From: Stenotrophomonas sp. ZAC14D1_NAIMI4_1
Lineage (GTDB): Bacteria; Pseudomonadota; Gammaproteobacteria; Xanthomonadales; Xanthomonadaceae
DNA: 64,000 nucleotides
Reading direction: 5' to 3'
NCBI RefSeq assembly: GCF_003086775.1
Contig: NZ_CP026001.1
Span: 2,196,407 to 2,260,406, forward strand
A program made the translations under genes and the position numbers. Below, piece after piece: positions 1-7,521 of this stretch; positions within the stretch are counted from its first letter, which is position 1; each line of letters starts with the position of its first letter. Below the pieces are notes generated by a model that had not been told where the DNA came from, ran no database searches, and saw only the letters and a program-made list of their open reading frames with translations.

Positions 1-960
1 CTCGGTAGCGCCAGTCTGGGGCTGGGTACTGCGACACTGTCGCAGTCCACGCCGGGGGCAGCTCGTTCCGGGGGATCTGGTTTGTCCGGGGAAGAAGCTC
101 GGTCGACCTCTTCGACGAATCACGGGCGGCCGACGCCTTCTTCCGCAGCGACAGATGCGCATCCGGGATCGGACGACCCGGCCCATGACGTCGCAAAGTC
201 CGCCGCATATCCGGCCTCCCGCGTGCACCTGTATGTCAACCACGTGAACGGATGCCCGTCGCGGTTGCTGGATAGCAATGGATCCGCAGTGTGGTGCGCA
301 GACCTCAGTCCGTGGGGTGCAGGAGAGCCCCGCCTCGCGCTGCTCGCGAATCAGCTCAGGCTGCCCGGCCAGTATGAGGACGTGGAAACCGGCCTCAGCT
401 ACAATCGATACAGATACTACGATTCCACGCTCGGTGCATACATCGGGCAGGATCCGATACGCCTCCGCGGTGGAGTCAATACCTACGCATATCCCTTGAA
501 TCCGCATCGCTGGATTGATCCATGGGGATTGATCCTGGATGAGGTTGCGGATGCCGTTCCATCCACGCCAGGCATCTATCACATCGAACTTGGCGGTGAG
601 TATTACACCGGCAGCGGTGTGAACATCAGGGATCGAATCTCTGATGCCAATCATCCAGCGAAAGATCTGCTGAACAATCCTGATGTTACGATCACGACGT
701 ATCCTGTTGATCTAGGAAGCGCGGCCGGTGACACGCGCATGACAAATCACGTGCTGCGGGGTTACGAACAGGGAATTATGGACGCAGCAGACAACGTGCC
801 CAAGGAGGGCGGATCACTGAATCAGATCCGCGCCGCCCGGGTGACCCGGGTGGATGAATTTGCCGGGGATGCGCTGCGGCATGGAGCAAGCCGCGGGGCT
901 GGTACAGTGAGCACGCCTGCTTCAAGGGCCGCTGTTTCTGCGGCGAGAAACGCCTGCTGA
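1..960 (+). CDS. RHS-family polymorphic toxin, C-terminal part, with GIY-YIG-like nuclease tip (5' end outside window)
   Basis: The frame is open from base 1, so the gene begins upstream and only its end is visible. A Ser/Thr/Gly-rich linker (to about base 225) is followed by the end of an RHS core: a VNGCPSRLLDSNGSAVW segment, LPGQYEDVETGLSYNRYRYY, GQDPIRLRGGVNTYAY and the boundary motif DPWGL near 517-531. After this boundary RHS toxins carry a variable toxin domain. Here it reads PGIYHIELGGEYYTGSGVNI (from about 568), with GIY at 571-579, YYTG at 601-612, an Arg in NIRDRI, a Glu in GYEQG (766-768) and an Asn in SLNQI. This is the residue pattern of GIY-YIG nucleases, with YTG replacing YIG. 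Inferred role: DNA-cleaving effector used against competitors. The RHS call is firm, the nuclease class is likely. Confidence 0.82.
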   Translation, partial: LGSASLGLGTATLSQSTPGAARSGGSGLSGEEARSTSSTNHGRPTPSSAATDAHPGSDDPAHDVAKSAAYPASRVHLYVNHVNGCPSRLLDSNGSAVWCADLSPWGAGEPRLALLANQLRLPGQYEDVETGLSYNRYRYYDSTLGAYIGQDPIRLRGGVNTYAYPLNPHRWIDPWGLILDEVADAVPSTPGIYHIELGGEYYTGSGVNIRDRISDANHPAKDLLNNPDVTITTYPVDLGSAAGDTRMTNHVLRGYEQGIMDAADNVPKEGGSLNQIRAARVTRVDEFAGDALRHGASRGAGTVSTPASRAAVSAARNAC

Positions 961-971
961 AAGAAGAGAAT

Positions 972-1814
972 ATGAATAGTAAAGTTGTTTTGATGCATAG
1001 CAGACACGAAGCCGCATTCCCGACCCCTGGTGCTGAGCTGGTGTTCTTTAACGCGCCTTTCAACACTGAGAGGCTTGCCCGAATCGAGCAGGTTCACCTC
1101 TGGTCACCTCCCGGCGACAAGCTCGAAGCGCTCCCAGAGATCCTCAAGGAAATGCGAGGTCTCAAGACGCTCAGCATCGGGCCGGGATCAATCGCCCCGT
1201 CGATCATGGATGCGCTCGAGGAAGGACTTCTGCCTGAGAGCATCGAGGCATTGAGCATCCATCTTGGCACGGGGACGTTGGCCTGGACGAGCGTTGTGCT
1301 GCCCAATCTCAAGACGCTGTATGTCGACGTGCCGGTGCGCTTCGACGCATCGAGCTTCCCCGCGTTGAAAGTACTTTCGCTCTATCCAGACAAGTCACTG
1401 AAGAATCTCAAGCAGGCCCTGACCCTGCCTCTGGAAGAACTGAACATTCTGAATGTCCCCGTGGATGGTGAGATCTTCAGCGTCCTGTCTGCATCGGCTG
1501 GTGGCCTTGAACGCCTGGGGCTGTTGGGTGGCACGAAGCTGAAAAGCCTCGATGGCATCGAGACACTTGCCGCGTTGACGTCGGTGTGGCTGAAGAATCT
1601 GAGCTCGCTGACGGACATCCGTGCACTGGTTGGACTTGAGCAGCTTCAGAAACTGGATATCCAGTACTGCAAGAAGATTGCCAACATCGAGGTCATCAAT
1701 GATCTTTCGGCGCTTCGTGAGTTGACGCTCGTGGGTTGCGGAAAGGTTGGTCTGGAGAGAGTACAGGCAAAGATCGAATCGCTTCAGAAGCGCACCATCG
1801 GAGCGACGACCTAG
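972..1814 (+). CDS. Leucine-rich-repeat protein, probable immunity protein of the RHS toxin
   Basis: The protein has 280 aa, no signal peptide and no membrane segment. From about residue 55 it shows irregular leucine-rich repeats: LKTLSIGPGS, IEALSIHLGT, LKTLYVDVPV, LKVLSLYPDK, LEELNILNVP, LERLGLLGGT, LTSVWLKNLS, LQKLDIQYCK and LRELTLVGCG. It starts 11 bp after the RHS gene behind an AAGAGA ribosome-binding site, the usual place of a cognate immunity gene. The proposed function, binding and blocking the GIY-YIG-like tip, rests on position only. LRR proteins also act in other protein-protein contacts, so the immunity role is inference. Confidence 0.6.
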   Translation: MNSKVVLMHSRHEAAFPTPGAELVFFNAPFNTERLARIEQVHLWSPPGDKLEALPEILKEMRGLKTLSIGPGSIAPSIMDALEEGLLPESIEALSIHLGTGTLAWTSVVLPNLKTLYVDVPVRFDASSFPALKVLSLYPDKSLKNLKQALTLPLEELNILNVPVDGEIFSVLSASAGGLERLGLLGGTKLKSLDGIETLAALTSVWLKNLSSLTDIRALVGLEQLQKLDIQYCKKIANIEVINDLSALRELTLVGCGKVGLERVQAKIESLQKRTIGATT

Positions 1815-1887
1815 CCACGTTCCATGTGCGATGCCGGTCTGCTGAGCCAAGTGAACCCGTGTCGCTGCGCACCAGCAGGCGGCTTGT

Positions 1888-1980
1888 GCGAGGCGGTACC
1901 GGTGCCCAAGGGCCGCGGAAGCCGGGTGTTCGAGGAAATCGCTCATCGCGGCGTCGATTCGGGCCTGCTGGAGCAGGCTC
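1888..1980 (+). pseudogene. Relic of a VIT-domain protein gene
   Basis: One frame encodes EAVPVPKGRGSRVFEEIAHR followed by GVDSGLLEQA. The VIT domain of the intact gene at 3202-6111 has, at bases 3522-3606, DAVPVPKDRGRQVFEEIARR followed by GVDPGLLEQT. The match covers about 30 codons, is interrupted on both sides, and differs at many silent positions, so it is not a fresh copy. It is best read as a scrap left by recombination when toxin/immunity cassettes were exchanged here. Confidence 0.65.
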
Positions 1981-1992
1981 ATCTTTCAGTCT

Positions 1993-2334
1993 GTGCATGC
2001 GCTGAAGGATTCGGGTCTGGCTACAGGCGAGAACGATGACAGAATTGATGTGGCCTGCGAGAACGGTCTGATAAGAACGTGCTACATCACCCGCGTGTTC
2101 GAAGGGGTTGCTCCCAGGTCGCTGCGCATTGTTCGTAAAGGCGAAGGGCTTCATGTCGTCATCCCGAGTCCCCGATATCAGGCGCGGATCACCTCCCTGG
2201 CAATTAATGGCACCGAGCTTCGCATCGATTGTGATGACGGAGTCACCGTGGGAAGGATGCTCTCCCTACCTCAGCCCATCTTGGCGTTCTTCACTGAAGT
2301 GGTCGACGAATTGCGGGAAGCTGCGGGTAGATGA
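1993..2334 (+). CDS. Hypothetical protein of the RHS-associated region
   Basis: The 113-aa frame begins with GTG and has no in-frame ATG and no clear ribosome-binding site, so the start is doubtful; it could also be the tail of a broken longer gene. The sequence is compact and soluble-looking (ITRVFEGVAPRSLRIVRKGE, then INGTELRIDCDDG and a C-terminal helix). No family was recognised. It lies between the VIT relic and a SUKH-like immunity gene, so an immunity or orphan-tip origin is possible but unproven. Confidence 0.4.
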   Translation: MHALKDSGLATGENDDRIDVACENGLIRTCYITRVFEGVAPRSLRIVRKGEGLHVVIPSPRYQARITSLAINGTELRIDCDDGVTVGRMLSLPQPILAFFTEVVDELREAAGR

Positions 2335-2431
2335 TGACTGCCCATCTGATTGGTGATCGAATCGAGAGCTTCATCCGACGCATGGTTCATTCATCTATCG
2401 GACAGCGTTATCCTGCCTGTGAGGTCTGGAC

Positions 2432-3019
2432 GTGACTGGAAATTCCTTCCCTCGCATCTACGATGCGGATTCTCTGGAGGTAAGTGCCAAAGTATTGAAC
2501 GACTTTGGGCTTGATCCTTTGTCAAGCGAGCTGATGTTGCGCCTCGGGTTGCCTTCAAAACTGCCAGGCGAAGTCCCCCTGTTGCAGTTCGAGGCGCCGC
2601 GGAGAGTCAATTTCGACGGGGATGAGCTTCTCGTCGTTGCGCATGAACCATGGGGACGGGAACTTCTGCTCTGCCTATCAGCAGGCGGGAAGGTGATTGC
2701 GGCGGGTGATGGCATACGTAAGTTCGTCAATGGTCGCTTGTCCAGCTTCCTCGGGTTTCTGGCGTTGTATGAGGCATTTCAGGAGCAGGCCAGGTCAGGT
2801 AGTTCCGGTCCCGTTGTCTACTCCCAGTCAGAGATGCAGGCCAGGCTTGAGGCCTTCAGGCGAGGCGAGTTCCAAGCGCGTCCGACAGAGCAACGGTTCA
2901 ATCGTGATGTTGCAATCAGCACGATGGCGGCGGAATGGACTACGCTTGACCCTGCTGCACTCGCGGAAGGCGCGTGGTGGTCTGTTGTGCTGGAGCAGCT
3001 GGAAGACGGCCAGATCTGA
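2432..3019 (+). CDS. SUKH-4-like immunity protein
   Basis: The protein has 195 aa and a GTG start with GAGG about 8 bp upstream. The layout fits SUKH-superfamily immunity proteins of the SUKH-4 type: LRLGLPSKLPGEVPLLQFEA at about 37-56, a strand pair around ELLVVAHEPWGRELLLCLSA, the turn GGKVIAAGDGIRKFVNGRLS, and then the helix SFLGFLALYEAFQEQ. SUKH proteins neutralise toxins of contact-dependent and type VI/RHS systems. No toxin gene directly precedes it, so it appears to be an orphan immunity gene kept in the RHS tip region. Confidence 0.6.
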   Translation: MTGNSFPRIYDADSLEVSAKVLNDFGLDPLSSELMLRLGLPSKLPGEVPLLQFEAPRRVNFDGDELLVVAHEPWGRELLLCLSAGGKVIAAGDGIRKFVNGRLSSFLGFLALYEAFQEQARSGSSGPVVYSQSEMQARLEAFRRGEFQARPTEQRFNRDVAISTMAAEWTTLDPAALAEGAWWSVVLEQLEDGQI

Positions 3020-3201
3020 TGTTGCGCGACGCAGGGGAGCGTCGCATGGGGCTACAAGGATGACTGGACGGGAGGCGATTCTGAATCAGGTCAAGGCAGG
3101 CGGCGGTCCTGGAAAGGGGCATGCGCGCCGGCTGTCTCCCCAGCAACCCCATTCCCCCCACCCAGGCGTTGAACCATCCATCCTCCCGCTGGAGCCGTCC
3201 A

Positions 3202-6111
3202 ATGCCCCTCGTCCTCCGCCGCGCCCCCTGCGTGCTGGCCCTGTTGCTCGGCACCCTGGCCGGGTCTGCCTACGCACAGCCTCGCCCCGCCGTCCGGCCG
3301 CTTGCTCCAGCCCCCCTGCTGCAGGTTGCGGGTGCCGAACAGGCCATTGAGCTGCGCCAGGCCAGCATCGAGGGTGAGGTCCGCGCCGGCATCGCCCAGA
3401 CCCGCATCACCCTGCAGTTCCACAACCCGAACCGGCGCGCGATGGAAGGCGAGCTGCAGTTCCCGTTGGCCGACGGCCAGCAGATCAGCGGCTTTGCATT
3501 GGACATCAATGGTGAGCTGCGCGATGCGGTGCCCGTACCCAAGGATCGTGGTCGCCAGGTCTTCGAGGAGATCGCCCGTCGCGGTGTTGACCCGGGTCTG
3601 CTGGAGCAGACAGCCGGCAACCAGTTCCGCCTGCGCATCTATCCTTTGCCGGCAGGTGGCAGTCGTCGCGTGCAGCTCGTGCTGCGTGAGCCGCTGGCCT
3701 TCTCCAACCAAGGCTGGCGGTGGACGCTGCCGTTGCAGTTCGCGGCCAGCGCCGCCTCGGTTGAGCTGAAGCTGCAGGCGCCGGGCGAAGTCACTGCAGG
3801 AACCGCCCCGTTCCGCATCGACGCAGGGCGGTTGCAGTGGCGGGGCAACGGGGCGCAGTTGCCGGCGCAGCTTCAATGGAACCTGCCCGCAGCACGCCGG
3901 GCAGACGTGCAGGTGGCAAAGTGGGAGGAGGGCCACTACCTGCTGGCGCAGCTGCCGGTGCCGGTAGGCCGCGCGCCGCGCACCGTGCCAGGCGAGGTTG
4001 GCGTGCTGTGGGACGGTTCGGGATCGTCCGGACAGCGCGACCGCACGCGCGAGTTCGCATTGCTGGATCGGTACTTCGCTGCAATGGGCAATGGCACGGT
4101 CGCGCTGACCGTGCTGCGCGACCGTGCCGAGCCGGTGCGTCGCTTCCGCATCCAGGGTGGCAACTGGAGTGCGCTGCGCGCTGCACTGCAGGCGGTTTGC
4201 CCGGATGGCGCCAGTGCGCTGGCCGGATGGCAGCCGCAGCCGACCGTAAAGGAATATCTGCTGCTCAGCGATGGCCTGCTGACCTACGGGCCGGAGACGC
4301 TGCCGGCTCTGGCGGCGGATCAGCGCCTGTTCGCAATCAGCAGCGCTGGCGCCCGCACCGACACCACCCGCCTGCGCGGCTGGAGCGAGGCGCATGGTGG
4401 GCGTTTCGTGCCCGTGGGTACGGACGTGGATGCCGCCACCCGCGAATTGCTGTCCGCACCGCTGGACCTCCAGATCGACGCCGGGCGTGGCGTACAGGAT
4501 GTGGTGATCGATCGCCGCAGTGAAGCGCAGGGCTGGGTGTGGCTGCATGCGCGCCTGGCCGCCGATGGCGTGCCGATGCGCGTACGCGTTGCCGGTGGTG
4601 AGTGGCAGGCGCTGCCGCCCACCCACCACAGTGACGACGGTGATCTGCTGGCCGGGCTGTGGGCGCAGGCGCGCCTGCAGCAGTTGGCGGTGGACCGGCG
4701 CAGCAACCGCGAGGCAATGCACCGTCTGTCCCAGCAGTTCGGCATGGTCGGGCCGGACACGTCACTGATCGTTCTGGAGACGCTGCAGGACTACCTGCGC
4801 TATGCGATCCGCCCCGCCGGCGCGCTGCGCGCCGACTATGACCGTGGATATGCCCGCCAGGTCGCCGATCGTGCGGCCGAGGATCGCCGCCGCCTCGACA
4901 AGGTTGCCGCGCAGTGGAAGGAGCGCCAGCAGTGGTGGAACCGCAGCTGGCCGAAGCAGGCGCCGCCGTCTGCGGTCAAGGAGATCCTGTCCAACGATAC
5001 GGCGGCCAGTGCGCCGATGGCGCTGCTTGCCGCGCCAGCACCCGCGGCACCGCCGCCGCCCGCGCCGATGATGGCTGCCGAGTCGCGGATGGAGCCCGCG
5101 CGCGCGCGCCGGCAGGCCCCGTCGGCGGAGGCCGCATCACTGGATGCCACGGGTGCGAGTGCATCGGCTGCCGAGGCAGCAGCGTCGCCCGCCAACGGCG
5201 GCCAGCTCGGCATCCAGTTGGCAGCGTGGCAGCCGGACTCGCCGGTGGCCCGGCGCCTGCGGCAGGGCCCGCCCGCCCAGCTGTACGACCGCTACCTGGC
5301 CGAGCGTGCCGCGCATGCCGACAGCAGCGCCTTCTTCCTGGACGTGGCAGACCTGCTGCTGCAGCAGAACCAGCGTGAGCTGGCCCTGCGGGTGCTTTCC
5401 AACCTGGCCGAGATGGACCTGGACAACCGCCACCTGCTGCGCGTACTCGGCTACCGGTTGCTGCAGGCCGACGCGCCGGCACTGGCGGTGCCGGTGTTCG
5501 AGCAGGTTCTGGCGATGGGGCAGGAGGAGCCGCAGAGCTTCCGTGATCTGGGCCTGGCGCTGGCGGCGGCCGGCAAGCCGCAGCAGGCGCTGGAACCGCT
5601 GTACCAGGTTGTCGTACGCCCGTGGGATGGCCGCTTCGATGGGATCGCCCTGATCGCGCTGGATGAACTGACCAACCTGGTATCGCGCAGCCGGCCGAAG
5701 CTGGACACCCGGGGCATCGACCCGCGCCTGCTGCAGGCCATGCCGCTGGACCTGCGGGTGGTGCTGGCCTGGGATGCCGACAACAGTGACATGGACCTGT
5801 GGGTGACCGACCCCAACGGCGAGCGCGCCTACTACGGCAACCGCCTGACCTACCAGGGCGGGCAGATGTCGCAGGACTTCACCGGCGGCTATGGTCCCGA
5901 GCAGTTCTCGCTGCGCGATGCCAAGCCGGGCAAGTACAGGGTGGAGGCCAACTACTTCGGCAGCCGCCAGCAGCTGGTGACCGGCGCCACCACCCTGATG
6001 CTGCGCCTGACCACCCACTGGGGCACGCCGCAGCAGAAAGACCAGGCAGTCACCCTGCGGCTGAAGGACCGTGCCGAGACCGTGTTGGTGGGCGAGTTCG
6101 AGGTGCGGTAG
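3202..6111 (+). CDS. Exported VIT/vWA-like protein with C-terminal DUF2135
   Basis: The chosen ATG has GGAG 8 bp upstream and opens a Sec signal peptide (MPLVLRRAP, hydrophobic core, cut after AYA). An upstream in-frame ATG at 3121 would bury this signal. The mature part has a VIT domain (about residues 45-170), a vWA-like domain with a MIDAS-type DGSGS motif around base 4014, an Ala/Pro-rich linker (about 5030-5200), a helical repeat region (about 5280-5690) and a DUF2135 domain (LAWDADNSDMDLWVTDPNGE). Similar large periplasmic or surface proteins are widespread in proteobacteria; their role is unknown, perhaps adhesion or envelope interaction. Its stop codon lies in a GTAG repeat. Confidence 0.8.
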   Translation: MPLVLRRAPCVLALLLGTLAGSAYAQPRPAVRPLAPAPLLQVAGAEQAIELRQASIEGEVRAGIAQTRITLQFHNPNRRAMEGELQFPLADGQQISGFALDINGELRDAVPVPKDRGRQVFEEIARRGVDPGLLEQTAGNQFRLRIYPLPAGGSRRVQLVLREPLAFSNQGWRWTLPLQFAASAASVELKLQAPGEVTAGTAPFRIDAGRLQWRGNGAQLPAQLQWNLPAARRADVQVAKWEEGHYLLAQLPVPVGRAPRTVPGEVGVLWDGSGSSGQRDRTREFALLDRYFAAMGNGTVALTVLRDRAEPVRRFRIQGGNWSALRAALQAVCPDGASALAGWQPQPTVKEYLLLSDGLLTYGPETLPALAADQRLFAISSAGARTDTTRLRGWSEAHGGRFVPVGTDVDAATRELLSAPLDLQIDAGRGVQDVVIDRRSEAQGWVWLHARLAADGVPMRVRVAGGEWQALPPTHHSDDGDLLAGLWAQARLQQLAVDRRSNREAMHRLSQQFGMVGPDTSLIVLETLQDYLRYAIRPAGALRADYDRGYARQVADRAAEDRRRLDKVAAQWKERQQWWNRSWPKQAPPSAVKEILSNDTAASAPMALLAAPAPAAPPPPAPMMAAESRMEPARARRQAPSAEAASLDATGASASAAEAAASPANGGQLGIQLAAWQPDSPVARRLRQGPPAQLYDRYLAERAAHADSSAFFLDVADLLLQQNQRELALRVLSNLAEMDLDNRHLLRVLGYRLLQADAPALAVPVFEQVLAMGQEEPQSFRDLGLALAAAGKPQQALEPLYQVVVRPWDGRFDGIALIALDELTNLVSRSRPKLDTRGIDPRLLQAMPLDLRVVLAWDADNSDMDLWVTDPNGERAYYGNRLTYQGGQMSQDFTGGYGPEQFSLRDAKPGKYRVEANYFGSRQQLVTGATTLMLRLTTHWGTPQQKDQAVTLRLKDRAETVLVGEFEVR

Positions 6112-6176
6112 CGCCACGCCGTGCGTGGCTGTCGCCCGGCGTCGGAACGGCCGATCCACGCAGGGCGTGGATCTAC
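6108..6176. repeat. SMAG (GTAG) repeat, inverted pair
   Basis: The left unit is GTAG followed by the CGCCACGCCGTGCGTGGC hairpin (6108-6131). The right unit, read on the minus strand, is GTAG followed by ATCCACGCCCTGCGTGGAT (6153-6176). The GTAG heads contain the TAG stop codons of both convergent genes, at 6109-6111 (+) and 6173-6175 (-). Confidence 0.75.
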
Positions 6177-6535
6177 CGGGTGCCGTTCGGCATCGCGGGT
6201 GGGTGCGGAACCGGTGCGGGATAGCGGCGGAGGACCTGGACCTGCTCGACCAGGCACTCCGGGTAGACCCAGTGCGCCCATTGCGCGACGAGCCATTCGG
6301 TACGCACGCCGCGCAGGTGCGGATGCGCGGATTCCGGCGGGAGCAGGACCAGGATGAGTCCGGCTTTCTGTCCCGTGCTGACCATCAGTCCATGGGGTCG
6401 TGCCTCATCAGGGTTGTCGAACAGGATGAGGTCGACCATCGCTTCATAAGGCCAGACCGCTGGAAAGCGGAAGACGGTTCCATGGCTCAGTACATCGTCG
6501 GTGAGCTGGATCAGGGGGCGAGGGGGCGCGGTCAT
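6173..6535 (-). CDS. Imm45-like immunity-domain protein (tentative)
   Basis: The protein has 120 aa; the ATG overlaps the stop of the PAP2 gene (ATGA at 6532-6535), with GGAG 8 bp upstream. The sequence has SHGTVFRFPAVWPYEAMVDL, NPDEARPHGLMVSTGQKAGL, and TEWLVAQWAHWVYPECLVEQ. These resemble the Imm45 family of polymorphic-toxin immunity proteins as I remember it. Translational coupling to a lipid-modifying operon is odd for an immunity gene, so it may instead be a housekeeping member of the same fold. Confidence 0.55.
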   Translation of the reverse strand: MTAPPRPLIQLTDDVLSHGTVFRFPAVWPYEAMVDLILFDNPDEARPHGLMVSTGQKAGLILVLLPPESAHPHLRGVRTEWLVAQWAHWVYPECLVEQVQVLRRYPAPVPHPPAMPNGTR

Positions 6536-7512
6536 CGTGATGCTCCGGGCTTCGGCTGCCGCGGAATCCACCGTGCCAGCGCAACGCCGCCACCGAGGAT
6601 CAGCAGCGTGCCGACGGTATGCCACAGCAACTCGGTGATCGGTGCATCCGGCAACGGAATCCTCTGCGCGAGCCATTCGATGATGGGCCGGGCCAGCAGG
6701 TAGACCAGCACAACGCCCAGCACGCGCAGCACCCGCTGCACGATGCCGCGCGGATCGGCTGGCCAGCCACGCCACTGCAGCCACGCCACCAGCAGGCCAA
6801 GCGCGAGCAGGCGCGCGGCTTCGCCCAGCGGCACGAGCGGTGTCCACAGCGCGGCCCAGGCCAGGGCCGCGCCGAGGCCCAGCAGTACCGGCAGCTGCCA
6901 GCGCCGATTCCCGTGCAACCCTGGCATCAACTGCCAGGCCAGCACGGCCACGCCGAGGCCGATCAACCAGCCGGCCAGTACGTCGGCCAGGAAGTGCCGG
7001 CCCAGGTACATGCGCGAGAGTGCCATCAGCAGTGGCCAGCCCAGCGCCAGTGTCCATCGCAGCCAGCGACGGCGGATGCCGAAAGCCAGCAGCAGGCCCA
7101 CGCAGGCGGCCGTCGCCACGCCGACATGGCCGCTGTTGAAGCCGTAGTCGGCGTCGGGCTGTGCCCGCAGCATTGCGGTGGCCTGCGCGTCCGGCAGTGC
7201 CCAGAAGGTGTGGCCTCCGCCATCCACCACGAACGGATGCGATGGCTCGCCCTTGTCCAGTACTGCTGCATCCACATCGGTAGGGCGGGGAAGGGCGGCG
7301 CTCTGCTTGATCGCATGCGTGGCGCAGGCCATCAGCAGGACCGCCAGCATCACGCACAGGCCGGCGCGCAGGCGTGCCCCGAAGGCGCACACCAGGATCA
7401 GCGCGGTATAGGCCATCTCGTAGCCCAGCAGGCTGATGAACTGCATCAGCGACAGAACCCAGCCGCTGTCGAAAGTGTGCTGCAACCACAGGTGCCATTG
7501 CGTCTGGAACAT
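6532..7512 (-). CDS. PAP2-family membrane phosphatase
   Basis: The protein has 326 aa and about eight hydrophobic segments. All three PAP2 signature motifs are present: KQSAALPRP, SGHVG and SRMYLGRHFLADV, the last with the catalytic His and Asp. Members remove phosphate from lipid phosphates such as undecaprenyl diphosphate or phosphatidic acid at the membrane surface. The second half adds several more membrane spans than a minimal PAP2 enzyme. It lies 9 bp downstream of the acyltransferase gene and overlaps the next gene, so the three probably form one operon read on the minus strand. Confidence 0.85.
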   Translation of the reverse strand: MFQTQWHLWLQHTFDSGWVLSLMQFISLLGYEMAYTALILVCAFGARLRAGLCVMLAVLLMACATHAIKQSAALPRPTDVDAAVLDKGEPSHPFVVDGGGHTFWALPDAQATAMLRAQPDADYGFNSGHVGVATAACVGLLLAFGIRRRWLRWTLALGWPLLMALSRMYLGRHFLADVLAGWLIGLGVAVLAWQLMPGLHGNRRWQLPVLLGLGAALAWAALWTPLVPLGEAARLLALGLLVAWLQWRGWPADPRGIVQRVLRVLGVVLVYLLARPIIEWLAQRIPLPDAPITELLWHTVGTLLILGGGVALARWIPRQPKPGASR

Positions 7513-7521
7513 CCGTTGTCC

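Noticed and set aside
3121..3201. Upstream start for the VIT-domain protein
   Set aside because: It would hide the signal peptide; ATG 3202 has a GGAG site at the right distance.
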